Shown in pieces: positions 47,455-60,835 of a stretch of 64,000 nt of DNA; the first letter of the stretch is position 1, and each line of letters begins with the position of its first letter. A program made the position numbers and the translations under genes. The notes beneath the pieces are model-generated. The model had not been told where the DNA came from. It made no database searches and worked only from the letters and a program-made list of their open reading frames with translations. This DNA comes from Chondrilla cf. caribensis (Eukaryota; Porifera; Demospongiae; Chondrillida; Chondrillidae): assembly GCA_964020155.1 (NCBI GenBank), contig OZ026570.1:2727779-2791778 (forward strand), given 5' to 3'.

Positions 47455-47600
47455 TCTCTAGCAGGTGACTGTTTCCAAGGTGACTGTTTCCATGGTGACA
47501 GTGAGTTCGGTATGTAATCACTAAAGGTACAATCTAACGGCAAAGGTCATCATGCTAGGATCCATTGTTTCCATAGCAACTAAGACTTTAGAAAACACGC
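47455..47600. repeat. X-box repeat relative
   Basis: Contains GTTTCCATGGTGAC and GTTTCCATAGCAAC plus AAAGGTCATCATG, as in the other copies. Confidence 0.5.
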
Positions 47601-47920
47601 CCATTCCACAATATACTCTTACTACTCTCTATTAGGTGAACAAATCAAACATTGCAGCAGATGAGCTAACTTGAATAGTTTGTTCTGTAGTGCTAGTTGG
47701 GCTATTAGTGCTAACAGTGGTGGAGAAGCCTCCATTGGAGGATATCTTGTTGTGGCAGTTGTAGACATGACAACTGCTGTTGTGGGAACAGCTAGCACTG
47801 CATGCTTCCAGGTTGTCCTAAAGGACTGAGGGAATGACTAATAATTAATATTTCACATGGTACCAGGTGGGGGATTAGTCCCCATTGGGACTACTTAATC
47901 CTGGTGTTTCCGGACCTCAC

Positions 47921-47922
<2 letters not shown>

Positions 47923-47985
<63 letters not shown>
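47923..47985. repeat. (CA)n tract at the remnant exon 18 donor
   Basis: Sense TG, just after GTAAGTGTGTGTGTACC. It is also the boundary of the inverted duplication. Confidence 0.95.
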
Positions 47986-47986
<1 letters not shown>

Positions 47987-48826
47987 TACACACACACTTA
48001 CCCAACATAAACCCTCACACGTTGGACATACAATAGTGACTACATTGGCTAAAGTGGGAAGGTGTATTGATGAAGTGACTGAGGTGGGAATATCAACAGT
48101 CATACATCTGTAAATAGTTCTGGAATATACACGTTCAAATGTATCAGCTACACATGCGGGGTACAGAAATCACAACATCACCAGTAGTCGAACCTAAGCT
48201 GTCAGTTAAGTACGGAGAAAATTCAAATGTGTGAAATTGCTTACATGGGATTGAATACCAGTGTACCCCACGTAGACACACATACCACACACACACACAA
48301 TCATATTCATAATATACACATTGTACATAGTGTACATACGTACACAGGATGTGTACACGTGTGGCGTCAGTGGTCTTAGAGCGGTCCACCGCAAGATGTC
48401 CATGTGTCCGTCCTACGCCTGAGGTCAACACGTGTGGCTCAGTGGGGAGGGCACACACCTTATGTTGCCATGGAAATAATAGATTCATTTCCGGTAGTAA
48501 TCAGAAAAATTGGATGACCTTTGGGGCCGAAGGTCAACATAGGTTAAGTGATATTATTGCCATGGCATTTGAATATAAAACTTAGGCACGTTTGTATAGG
48601 GAGCTATCATATACATGGTACATTGTCTGTTGGGCCTTGACCTCCATGGTTAGTGTCCACCCACTGAGGTCGACATGTGTAACAATAACATCATTGGAAC
48701 ACATACAGCCACACACAGAAATACAGGCAGACGGACAGACGAACAGACGACCTGACTGATAAACAGACAAATACACATATACACATGTGTGTGTGTGTGG
48801 GCACACACAAATGATCACACACACGC
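47985..48826. repeat. Inverted duplication, left arm
   Basis: About 0.85 kb that recurs in reverse complement at 57412-58275. Shared landmarks include the exon 18 relic, GTGTGGCGTCAGTGGTCTTA and AGACGGACAGACGAACAGAC. CA/GT microsatellites bound both ends. Confidence 0.88.
48349..48555. repeat. Diverged X-box repeat within the left arm
   Basis: Shares GGTCTT...GGT.(GA)CCGCA, CTGAGGTCAACACGTGTG and the following CCATGG segment with the copies at 13480 and 28946. Confidence 0.6.
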
Positions 48827-48832
48827 ACACAC

Positions 48833-48920
<88 letters not shown>
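48822..48920. repeat. (CA)n tract after the remnant exon 16 donor
   Basis: Sense TG, about 18 nt inside the former intron. It is the outer boundary of the inverted duplication. Confidence 0.95.
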
Positions 48921-48922
<2 letters not shown>

Positions 48923-49189
48923 AATAGCATAGATTACTTCATAGCAGGCCAGCTCCCCCCTGAATCCGTGAAGTTGCCATATTCTTTAGATCCAATTCCC
49001 ATCAATAAGAAAGTCCACACTGCAGAAGTATGCAAATACATATCTATTCAGATACAAAACATATGGGTGTACACCCAGTCTTGAAATTCGTACACTAAAT
49101 GACTATATGCTTACTCACTTCGAATGCTCCGTGAGGACACGCTTAGGGAAAGTGGTATTTTGTCCCTGAACAGGCCCTCTCCGCCATTA

Positions 49190-49228
49190 TGACGTCATTC
49201 AGCAGTCGCCGACTTCCGAATGACGTCA
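49190..49228 (+). promoter_or_regulatory. Paired CRE/ATF palindromes upstream of RAD50
   Basis: Two full ATGACGTCAT palindromes. The TGACGTCA cores lie at 49190-49197 and 49221-49228, 31 bp apart (about three helical turns). They are 88-119 bp upstream of the RAD50 ATG. A CCGCCAT also lies at 49181. Confidence 0.6.
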
Positions 49229-49315
49229 TAAGGACGGAAGGTCGAGAAGAGGTGAGTACACTGATCCCGTTCCAATTTTAGTTTCTTATAACGGGTGTCT
49301 GGATATTGGCGCGCC

Positions 49316-49883
49316 ATGTCCAAAGTGGAAAAGGTTTTCATTCAAGGTTTGTTCATGCTTGTTCTACACACTTTATGATCTCGCTTGAATCTTCAACTAT
49401 GGCCTTCTTCACGTGTATGTAGGTATTCGTAGTTTCAGCTATCGTGAAGGCTCTTGCATCAAATTCGACACACCACTCACAATCATCGTAGGACAAAATG
49501 GAGCTGGAAAGACGGTACGCATTTTCTACCGCATCTTGATGTACGTAGCCTCTTTTCCTCCTGGTGAATGAGAGGACATACGGAGGTCTCAAATTACCCC
49601 ATTAAACCCTATGTAGATTGTAATGCATCACAGTTTGCAGGTTGATACTATTACATTTCGTTCATTGTTTGTTGTTACCTTTTGCAGACTATTATCGAGT
49701 GTCTGAAATATGCTAGTACCGGGGAAATCCCCCCAATGAGCAAGGGTGGGGCATTCATCCATGATCCCAAGCTTGCGTCGGAGGCTGAAATCAAGGCCAA
49801 AGTGAAGCTCCAGTTCAGGGATAGAGCTGGAAATCAGGTCATTGTGTCCAGAATCATGCAAGCAACACAAAAGGTGTGTGTGT

Positions 49884-49920
<37 letters not shown>

Positions 49921-49977
49921 GATGTGTATGTGTGCGTGTGTGCATGCGTGTGTGTGTGTTTGTGTGTGTGTGTGGGT

Positions 49978-50030
<53 letters not shown>

Positions 50031-53000
50031 TATTTGATACGGTGTGCATTTTCTTCAATGAACATACACGTGGTAGTAGATGTCATGATATGTATGTTTC
50101 TTCTCACCATCAGCCCAACAAGGTGGAGACAAGGACCCTCGACTCAAGTATGGAGAAAGTGGTAAACGGAGAAGTAAGCATGCCAACCTGTGTTTTGCTT
50201 GTAACAAGTTATCACATTGAAGAGTTCATTCTTCGCTTGTTACTAGATTGGTTGTTCCAACTGTCCATATGTTACGATCACTACAGTATAACCACTACTG
50301 TATTGCTCCACTGTGCTATGGTCTTCTTTGTTTCTCAAGACTGCTATGTATGTTCATCTTTACTGTCATCCATTGCACACTAGAGGGTACAGGTAACCTC
50401 CCGGTGTGCCGATGTTGATGAGGAGATGATGCACCATCTCGGAGTCTCCAGGGCTGTTCTGAACAATGTTCTGTTCTGCCATCAAGAGGACTCCACATGG
50501 TGAGGTTTTGGTGGATGACATTGGTTGTCTGCCTTGCATTGTGTAGTCTTGATTAGTACAGACTCTGAACACAGTCAACTGAAGGAAATGTGACTAGCAG
50601 AATTTCAACCTGACAGAGATCAATATACTAGGCATTAGATTGCTGGAACAAGCCTGCCCATTTGCATATCCGGAAATTCGAACTCATATTGTCTGGATCG
50701 AGTAGACTCTTGTACTATGTGTATGAGTAGACTCACCTTCGGGTGATTTCACACAATTTACGCAGCATAACACAGTCTTAGTTGTGTAACAGTGAACCTC
50801 TACAAGTTTTGACTCACCAAACACGTGTACATACGTACTACAGTATATGTACTACAGTGGGACCCCTATAATCCCCCCCCTGAAATACGGACACTGCGCT
50901 AAAACAGACGCGTAATCTTGAAACCAACTTATTCCATATTGTAATGTAAATTATACACAATAAAATGGACAAATCAAAGTTTCTGAGCCTGTAAGATTTT
51001 TTCCAGTTTGCCCACCAATACCTTTGGTCCTGACAATCTATACGTGCAGGGGATTTTGTTGTGAAAATGTGATCATTAGGAAGTATTCGTTATGAATTAG
51101 GATTGAGTTTAGCTCGATGATGAAGTGTCTAGAACTCTTACAACTGGACAAATTTCGTATTGCTCCCTATACGCAATGTGTCTTTGCCACCCAATATGGC
51201 CGCCGAGTTATGCCCCCGCATCGTGCATGTCCATTACTTTGAAATTAGTAAACACATTTCTATTGCATATCCATATATGTTTTATTGAGCTATGCGCATA
51301 TTTGCAATATAAATTGTCTATCATTCACCACATCAGGATATAACTATTACGTACGTATGACAAGGAACATTTGGTCCATATGTGCACTGTACAAGTATGT
51401 GTAGCAAGTACGTACATTACGTACAAGTACATACCTGATGTATGCGTGTATGGTAGCCTCGTTCTTGTCTTTCTACATGTCTCTGCTCAGGCCACTGAGT
51501 GAGAGCAAGGTCCTGAAGAAGAAGTTCGATGCAATATTCGACGCTTCCAAGTACAGCAAGGCACTGGAGAATGTGAAGGAGATCAAAAGACAACAGGTAC
51601 TGTGTACACTCGCCCCTACCCCTATCCTGGATCGAGTAGCAACATTCGTAAATACGTACTTTACATGACTGTGTGTACATACCGCATAGCAGGAAATTTT
51701 CGTGGATTTTGCGATTGGCCTAACATCCACAAAATTTTATCTGCGAATTAGGCGTTTTCGCTGTTCTGTCACGTGACTCTGGCCAGCATTTACGAAAATT
51801 TTATCCGACAATTTTCATTTTTGGAGCCATCTGTGAAAGTTTTGTGTATACTAGTCTATGTACAGTGTACGTAGTTCATACATACGGTCTCCTCTGCAGT
51901 CTCAGAAAGCTCGTGAGTGTGAAGGTGAAGTCAAGTATCTTGAAGATTACAGGAAGAAGGCCGATGAGGTATGTATGTAAATATAGCCATGTGTATGTGC
52001 ATACACAAATGTGTACAGTATGTATGTCAGGGCCGTAGGAAGGGCAGCGGCCACAGCGGCCATGGCCGCTGCACTTTTTTGAAAGACTTGAGATTTTTGT
52101 TTTATTTTAATGAATATTCCATATTTCTTTGTTCAATTTGATTTCGTTCAGTGAATCAGTCAAAATGAGTCTATAAGCAATTTTAACACTTCGTTGAGTA
52201 AAAACGCCATTTTTCTGATGACGACATCTGATAAAATGGCAACTGCTTACGCGATCAGCTGTTAATTCGGTATCCTCGCCGATGATGTAGACGTTGACGG
52301 AGATTATTAACGTGTTTGTTCTAGAGAATTCGTTGTTGTTCAGACTAAATCATTTGTAAATCGTTTTGTCGATCATTGATCATTTGAGAGGCCGTTCACC
52401 ATCACAACTTTTATCTGAGGTTTATAAGCTTTTAAAGTTATTCTCGTCCTACCAGCCACGAATGCCATTAGCGAGAGATCATTAAATTTTAGTGCCCTCT
52501 GACGTGTAAAGACATACCTCAGACGTAAAATGAATCAAAGCCGCTTGAACCATCTGATGCTACTTCATGTACACAAACATTTAACAGACAACTTAGACTT
52601 AGTTAAAATAGCTAATGAATTTGTAGCAGGATCAGAACATAGGCTATCTGTTTTTGGCCATTTTTAATTAGACATCATCCCCCAAGCTGTATATGTAGGG
52701 TGGATTTTTGTTCAAGTTTATTAAATTGAAGTGTTTACGTTTGCGATAATATTGTGATCATCAATATCAAACATACTGTACATAATTCGTGACCGGAGCG
52801 AGTAAAAATTTTTTTGAGGGGCCACTGCACTTCAAAAATGCTTCCTATGGGCCTGTATGTACGTAGTAGGTATCATGTGATCCTTACACTCACAAGATAT
52901 TAACATCAGTGCACTTCATGGCCACATTGAGTGGAAACTTGACAATGTGTTTCTGAATGTGTCCCGATTATAGAGGATGTCGGATTATAGAGGATGTTGG

Positions 53001-56000
53001 ATTTAATAGGATGTTGGATTGTAGAGGATGTTGAATTATAGAGGATATCGGATTATAGAGGATGTTGGATTATAGAGGATGTTGGATTATAGAGAATATC
53101 GGATTATAGAGGATGTCGGATTATAGAGGATGTTGGATTATAGAGGATGTCGGATTATAGAGGATGTTGGATTATAGAGGATATCGGATTATAGAGGATG
53201 TCAGATTATAGAGGATGTCGGATTATAGTATAATATATGTATAATATGTACATACGTACTGCTTGCACATATGTACATAATTACTATGCACTGTACACAG
53301 TATGCTGGTGATCTGAGACAAACAGAACAGAAGATTGAACAACAAAAGAGAACCTTGAAGAGACTTGATGAGGAGCTGAAGCCCGTGGAGGTGAGTGGGT
53401 GACTTAACAGCTGCTGGTCTTGAAAAGTACGTATGTACCTGTACTTATGTACATATTCAGTCAGTCTCGGAATATTTGGTACTGGTCTCATGCTACTCAC
53501 AGGACTTTCAGTTTACTCAGTCAATTTTAGTACGCTTACAATGAGTGTCAGTATATTCGGTCTTTTTCAGTATACTTGTGGTCGGTCTCAGTATACTCAG
53601 TCCCTTTCAGTATACTTGCGATTAGTCACAGTATACTCGGTCCCTTTCAGTATACTTGCGCTCACTCTCAGTATACTCAGTCCCTTTCAATATACTGGCA
53701 GTCAGTCTCAGTATACTCAGCCCCTTCCAGTATACTTGCAGTCAGTCTCAGTATACTCAGTCTCTTTTAGTATACTTGCAGTCAGTGTCCGAGTATCCAC
53801 CTTCCAATGTTTTCTTCACCCACTAGGAGAGGTTACAGGAGTTGGATTGTTTGTTCGATGAAGTGGCAGAAATGGAAAAAGAAATTGGTACGTAAATTCC
53901 GTGTTCCTATACAGTATCTACATACGTACATACTGTACATGTGTATGGTACAAGTTTACATATTGTGTATTCGTACGTACGTATGCTAATATATGATATG
54001 CATGCATACATACGTATATTATATGTATGTTTACATGCTGTGTAGTGTATTAAATGTACGTATACCCAACACAACCGTTGTGCCCACAAGAAGAGATCTG
54101 ACTGTATCGCTCGCTATTGTTCGTACTGCAGCTTCTCTAAAGAGCCGTAAAGACCAGATAGAGAAGGATGCTAGAGAGCTGAGCCTGAAGATCAAGGACC
54201 ACCAACCTGGTACGACAGTCTCTCCACATACGTACACTGCATTTAGTTAGGTCCATCCCTCACTCACACTTGGGTACATACCGGTACCTGGTTGATACTA
54301 ACAACTGGTACTGGTACCATACATATGTAGAGGATTTATCGTGTTTGTGTGTCTGCTTTGACGTACTTTGAAATGTACCTTCAATTGGGGAAACATGTAC
54401 GTATGTATACTATGCAAGCCTACATATTGAACATACGTACATACATATGTGTGTATAGGCTATGGTATGTACTTATTTGTGTATGTACATTTATGGGGTT
54501 GTGTACTTTGAGATATGCGTTCTTACCTTGGTGGAATTACAGTGGAACCTGTATAATGCGGACACTTGGGAACCGGCAAGAAGTGTCCTGATTATAAAGG
54601 TGTCCTGATTTCCCAGGGTTGCCTATCATGTCACTAGACTTTGGAGTTTACTTCAATTACTCAACACAATAATAAATAATATACTGATATGCATGTTATA
54701 TATGACAGGAAAAGTAGGTTTTCAAAAGTAATCAGTGATTAGGGACTGCATGGAGCTTGATATGGTCTAGAAGTCCCGTGCGTGTATATTGTTCAAGTTA
54801 AAAAAAACTCGAGGGGTGCCTGTTGAAGTTATTTACGCTCGTCCGATATTCCCAAGCGTAACCGCAACAGTGAATTTTATATTATAATATATTATTATAA
54901 TTTATATTGCGCGAGAAAAGATGGCCGATTTCGAAACGCGAAGGATTGGAAATTGGGCTAGAATTCGAGTGCAACGGCTTCATCTAATGTAATAATTTTA
55001 GCGAAGGACCTTAGGTTCTTTTAAACCTAGGAAAGACACCCAAGTAATTCGAGTGTGTGGGGCGGTGGATTTCAACTCGAATTACTTGTTTTCACGGTCC
55101 TGAGAAGTATCTAAAAAGATTGAGAGACGCTCTCGATAGAATTGAACAATAACCAACATTATATTCGATCGATATGTTGTTTTTTTGCTTGACAATGCAT
55201 TCTCGCCAGTTTTAAAAATAATATTATTTAGCACTGTCCGGAATATGCAGGCAATTTTACGAACTAATGATGTAACGGGACTGTAAATGGCTGTCCTGAT
55301 TACGGAATACAGGGGTGTCCGGATTTTTCAGGTGCCTAAATACCAGTTTAAAATGGAGAAAGATTCGGGACAATAGTTTAATGTCCGTTAAATGCAGGTG
55401 TCTGCTTTTTCCAGAGTCTGGATTAACAGGTTCCACTGTACATACAATATATGCACAGTGTATATACATTAATACTTGCTTTTGTACTTACTGTGTATTT
55501 CGCAAAGTTTTTCCCCGGGGTATTTGTTCCCTTGTGAACATATTTACCCCTCCTCCTTCAACGTTTCACCACCTGCACTTGAAAAGGTCTGCAATAACAT
55601 TAATGTTCATTCCCCCCCCTCCACACATCCTCGCTTATGCCCTTCTTGTGTCCTGTTCTCAAGGAACCTGATGTGTTTATTGTATCTCGTCTAGGTGTGT
55701 AGTATAGTAGTCTATAACCACGTGTGCACGTGCATACATTCATAATATGTACGTACATATTCTATTATTCCAGTCCTGTGTGTTTCCATGTACATATGAT
55801 AGGAAGTGTGGAAGAGCTCGAGGAGAAACATGCTAACTACAACTTGCAGTTGGAGAGGAAGCGAAAAGCACTACAGGAAGTACGTACGCACGTATGTATG
55901 TGATTGTGTACATGTGTGTTTCAAGCCATAGCTAGGGTTCATATGTACATACATCCTACAGCACATACTCTGTACATACGTATGTATGTATGTATGTATA

Positions 56001-58292
56001 CATATACTGTATGTGTGTACTGTAAACACTGTCTACTTGTATTGTATGTGATATGTAGGCATTGTACTGTGCTTACGTATGTACATTCTATGTACTTATG
56101 TGTAACGTCTGCATCGCAGAAAAGGTGACATGTTGTAATGTGATTATGTTGCCATTACGATAACATCATGACGATTTTATACGTATTACGTTGTGATGTC
56201 ATTATGAGAGAATTGTGAAAGGGTTGGAGAAAACTGATTGTTTTACGATTCCACTATGACCGAATTACATTCAAACTGCAATGTTTTGAAAACTGCAATG
56301 TTTTGAAAACTGCAATGTTTTGAAAACTGCAATGTTTTGAAAACTGCAATGTTTTAAATACTTGTAATGGAAAACTGCGATTCTGCTATGATAGAATTAC
56401 GATGTAACTATCAGGGAATTATGATAATATATCAAGTTGTCTGTGCTAACTTATATCATTTGAGCCATACATGCATTGTTACGTACATACCTATGTACTG
56501 TATGTGCATCCATTATCCACTCTCAAAGTGAAACATTCAGGATTAAGACTTGTGTGAATGTCTTATTTCTCGCACATATTATTATCCACAACCTACATAC
56601 GTATCTACATATGTACATACTGTGGATTCGAATACAGAGTCTCCCCCAGTATGTGTGTGGTACCTAGCATATGTTGTGTGTCGCTGTGTGTGCAGGTCAG
56701 AGAGAAGATGGAGAGTCTGAATGGTCAGAGGCAAGCACTGCAGGATAAGGTGTCCAGACTTTACAATGAGCATGGGAAGCTCCTAGCAGAGGCTGAGGTA
56801 TGTTCTCTGTAGCGGTATGCAAAGATACAACTAACTCGTTTCCAGCTGTAGACAATTTATACTGAGTATGTATGTGTAGTTCAATATAAAATATCACGCA
56901 GGGTAGAATGATCGATGAAATCTGTCTGGTGAACTACGTATGCTGTTTCACATGCACACATCAGTGACCTGTGCTCAAAGGCTGATGTGTGTGTGTTGTG
57001 TTCCTTTGATCTTTCGCCGAACCAGTATGCAAGCACCTATTGCAGTCTCATGTAGTCAGAACAGCGAGAATGTCTGGCTATGCGAGACTATACATGCATA
57101 TCTACTGTACATACCTAGACTGATACTAGTGTTACCATATACTGTATATGTTACATGTATTGGAGAATGACAAAGTGGAAACAAATTGGAGCACACACAG
57201 ATTATTGTGTGCACACACATGCATAATGGTATACGTACATAGATGGCCACTTTGTTTTCTCACTGCAGAGGCAAAAGGAAAGAAGAGAAGAAATTGAGAG
57301 ACAAGTACGCAAGTTGTCATCTCAACTTGAACTGAAAGGTGAAGAGGGAATGTGTGGGTGTGTGTGTGTGTGTGTATGTGTGTGTGGGTGTGTGTGTGTG
57401 TTTGTGATTGTGTGTGTATGCATGTTATTGTGTGTGATCATTTGTGTGTGCCCACACATACATATGTACATGTGTATACCTATGTGTATTTGTCTGTTTA
57501 TCAGTCAGGTCATCTGTTCGTCTGTCCGTTTGCGTGTATTTCTGTGTGTGGCTGTATGTGTTCCAATGATGGTATTGTTACACATGTCGACCTCAGTGGG
57601 TGAACACTAACCATGGAGGTCAAGGCCCAACAGACAATGTACCATGTATATGATAGCTCCCTATACAAACGTGCCTAAGTTTTATATTCAAATGCCATGG
57701 CAATAATATCACTTAACCTATGTTGACCTTTGGCCCCAAAGGTCATCCAATTTTTCTCATTACTACCGGAAATGAATCTATTATTTCCATGGTAACATAA
57801 GGTATGTGCCCTCCCCACTGTGCCACACGTGTTGACCTCAGGCGTAGGACGGGCAAGGACATATTGCGGTGGACCGCTCTAAGACCACTGACGCCACACG
57901 TGTACACATCCTGTGTACGTATGTACACTATGTACAATGTGTATATTATGAATATGATTGTGTGTGTGTGGTATGTGTGTCTGCGTGGGGTACACTGGTA
58001 TTCAATCCCACGTAAGCAATTTCACACATTTGAATTTTCTCCATACTTAACTGACAGCTTAGGTTCGACTACTGGTGATGTTCTGATTTCTGTACCCGCA
58101 TGTGTAGCCGATACATATGAACGTGTATATTCCAGAACTATTTACAGATGTATGACTGTTGATATTCCCACCTCAGTCACTTCATCTATACACCTTCCCA
58201 CATTAGCCAATGTAGTCACTATTGTATGTCCAACTTGTGAGGGTTTATGTTGAGTAAGTGTGTGTGTACCGTGTGTGTGTGAGCATGCGTTC

Positions 58293-58350
<58 letters not shown>

Positions 58351-60711
58351 ATGTGGGTGTGTGTGTGTGTGTGTGTGTTATCACAAACTCGTATCACATT
58401 AACACTGAATATTACTAGCAACATGATACCACCATATATGCACGTATATGCTGCACCCTTGGTCAATTAGTCTTCTGCAGTGAGTACGGTTCCCATGTAC
58501 CAACCCAACGAGGGATTTATCTACTATGTGTATCATTGCTTTTGCTCCTCCCATGTATGTACCTTCATCAAAACCATGGGTGGTTGTTCATAACAGACAC
58601 CACCTCATGATTCATGAAGCATAGAGTTTGAATATATGTATGTATATATATACTTTTCAAGGTGTCTGTACAACTGGAAGCATCAGTGAAGACACTATAC
58701 GGAGGTTCTTGGTGAGGATGCAGGAAAGAATAGCCGAAATGGAAGAATCGGCCAAATTGGAGAAGGTGCACTATAGTACCCTTGTCCTCAATAATCAAAC
58801 AATTCCTCCACCCTCAGCCATTTGTGTGTGCGACACATGCGTAGGTAATAATTAGAGGTTGCGTTGAAGCCCACCTCTCTTGATTTTCCACGTGTACACG
58901 CCTGTAAGTATAATATTTCTATGAATAACATTAAATAAATGCAACTACAATCTCACTAGCTAATGTTCTAATGTACACGTACAGTTCAACTTGTTTAGTG
59001 AGTACCTTGAAGGACACACCAAATCTGTACTTATAAGTCTGTACTGTTTGACATAGTGTACATGAGCTAGGGACTTCTGCCGGTCATCATGATCCCCACA
59101 GACGTCACCCGGGTTACTCCGGGGTAACTTTCAGGCTCAAGACAACAGAGTCTGTGTTTTGATTCCATAACCCAAACATTTGCCAAGATTATAACAGTCG
59201 ACTCAATAATTGTATTGAACCCATATTCTTTTGATTGTTAATAATAATGCCCAATTACAAAAATTGCTAGGGACTGAGTGAAGTACATAAGTATATGTAT
59301 TAAGGGAATAACTGTATGTACTAACCAGGGTACTTGCTAGGCAAGGCTAGGCTTCCAAGTTGTACTGTACATACGTATGTGCATATGTGTATATGTGTGT
59401 ATACATAATATTATAAGAAGGTGAATTATTTACACAATGTGTATTGAGATTGAGACCTCTTGCGAGCTCACAGTTGTTCTGTATTTTGATCAGGAGTCGT
59501 TTGAGAAGGAGGAAGTGTTGCTGCAGGGAAGGATTGACGAGTTGATTCACAGCCTGGCCACTTCCGAACAAAGCCACAGGATGAAGCAGCAACAGAAGGT
59601 GTGTGACGTGTGCACCCATGAACGGCCTGGGCTACTCCATAGTATGCAGCAACAACGTGTTAATACAAGTAGTGGATTATGATCTACGGGCTTTAAAACC
59701 CTAATTAAGAGTCACCACATGACCTATAGCTATGACCTATGACCTATGACCTATAGCTATGACCTATGACCTATAGCTATGATATATGTTTGTGGTGTCT
59801 TGTGTGGGAGGATCAAAGGATAAGCTGTCCATGCATATTTGCATGTCACATTCAGATATGTGCAGGTGTACTCTTGCAGTGATGTACAGTAGCATGTACG
59901 GGCTCATGCTGCCATGTACATGCAAGTGCTGGGAATTGGTTACAATTTTCAAATTGAATATCATGTAGTGCATAGAAACTTCCACTTTATCAGACTGAAT
60001 GGTCATCCAATAGACCTGATGTGGAGTGTTTAGAATCCTTTCACATTTCAGGTACTCTTGAATTACATAATTGAACCTATGGAGTGAAGGTTCTTGGTAA
60101 TAAGGTGGGGGTGGCTTCCTGTTTCACTCACTTAATTACTTCCTGTGATTAATCGATTTGCTTGCACTTTTAACAATGATCAGATTTGAAAAGAAAATCT
60201 ATTGATTAATCAATTTGTCGATTAATCTACCCAGCACTAGTTTGTATCAGCCCTGGTTTGTCCAACCATGTTTCCTTCCTTCTGAAATTGACACATAAAC
60301 TGAGTATTGCAGGTTTGGAGAGTTGAGCGTAGAGGGGAATGTTGATAGTGTGATTGTGTATCAAAAGGACTATAGGTCACGTGAGGTGTCCAGGACTGTA
60401 TGGACCAGTACTGACTGTACGTACATGCGCTCGTGTATGCATAGTAGTATTGTCTGATATTGCAAATATCACAAATGATAATTTTTGTCTTTGTTGAATA
60501 TCAAAATTAATCGCAAACTTGATTAATTGCCTAGCACTAGTGCATGCAGTACACAAGTATTGTCCTCATTCTTTGTGCTACTGCCTGTTCTTACAGGAGG
60601 AGAACGAAACGGTCATTGCGAAGCAGACACGGCAGCTACAAGCAATGAGTGCTTCAAGTGCCTCACTGGTGAACCTTGAAGAGGAGCTTAAAGCTGCTGT
60701 AAGTGGTGGAT

Positions 60712-60761
<50 letters not shown>

Positions 60762-60772
60762 GTGGTGTGTGT

Positions 60773-60835
<63 letters not shown>

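Larger units (their letters stand above)
44946..47649. other. Non-coding stretch between fucosyltransferase and the exon 16-19 remnant
   Basis: 2.7 kb, AT-rich. It contains two MITEs (45456-45632, 45770-45930) and a stretch rich in TTAGTTATAGTTAT phrases (about 45950-46500). A decayed element with GGGGTAGGGTGGGGGGCAGG at its left is at about 47015-47265, and an X-box repeat relative is at 47455-47600. No exon recognised. Confidence 0.55.
47650..49030 (-). pseudogene. Leishmanolysin-like remnant with decayed exons 16-19
   Basis: Read on the - strand. The exon 16 relic (about 49024-48938) aligns with CVDIRINGDWI...GACYE but has a TAA after GNWI, a frame change and an intact donor GAA|GTAATC. 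A tentative exon 17 relic lies near 48180-48145 (TGDVVISV). The exon 18 relic (about 48107-48002) reads [20 protein letters not shown] and keeps the donor and following TG tract. The exon 19 relic begins at 47817 with DNLEAC and runs into a Ser/Thr-rich stalk. No membrane exon or catalytic exon was found nearby. A fourth, degenerate family member; assignment rests on exon order and the Cys pattern. Confidence 0.75.

Noticed and set aside
49090..49137. Possible exon 15 relic upstream of the exon 16 relic (donor-like AAGTGAGTAAG)
   Set aside because: Coding similarity to exon 15 is too weak to claim.
50864..50960. CAGTGGGACCCCTATAATCC resembling a MITE end
   Set aside because: No matching inverted end or TA duplication found nearby; left as a possible solo relic.
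53433..53861. 142-codon frame rich in VYS(V/P)FSIL repeats
   Set aside because: Translation of the 40-bp tandem repeat in a RAD50 intron.
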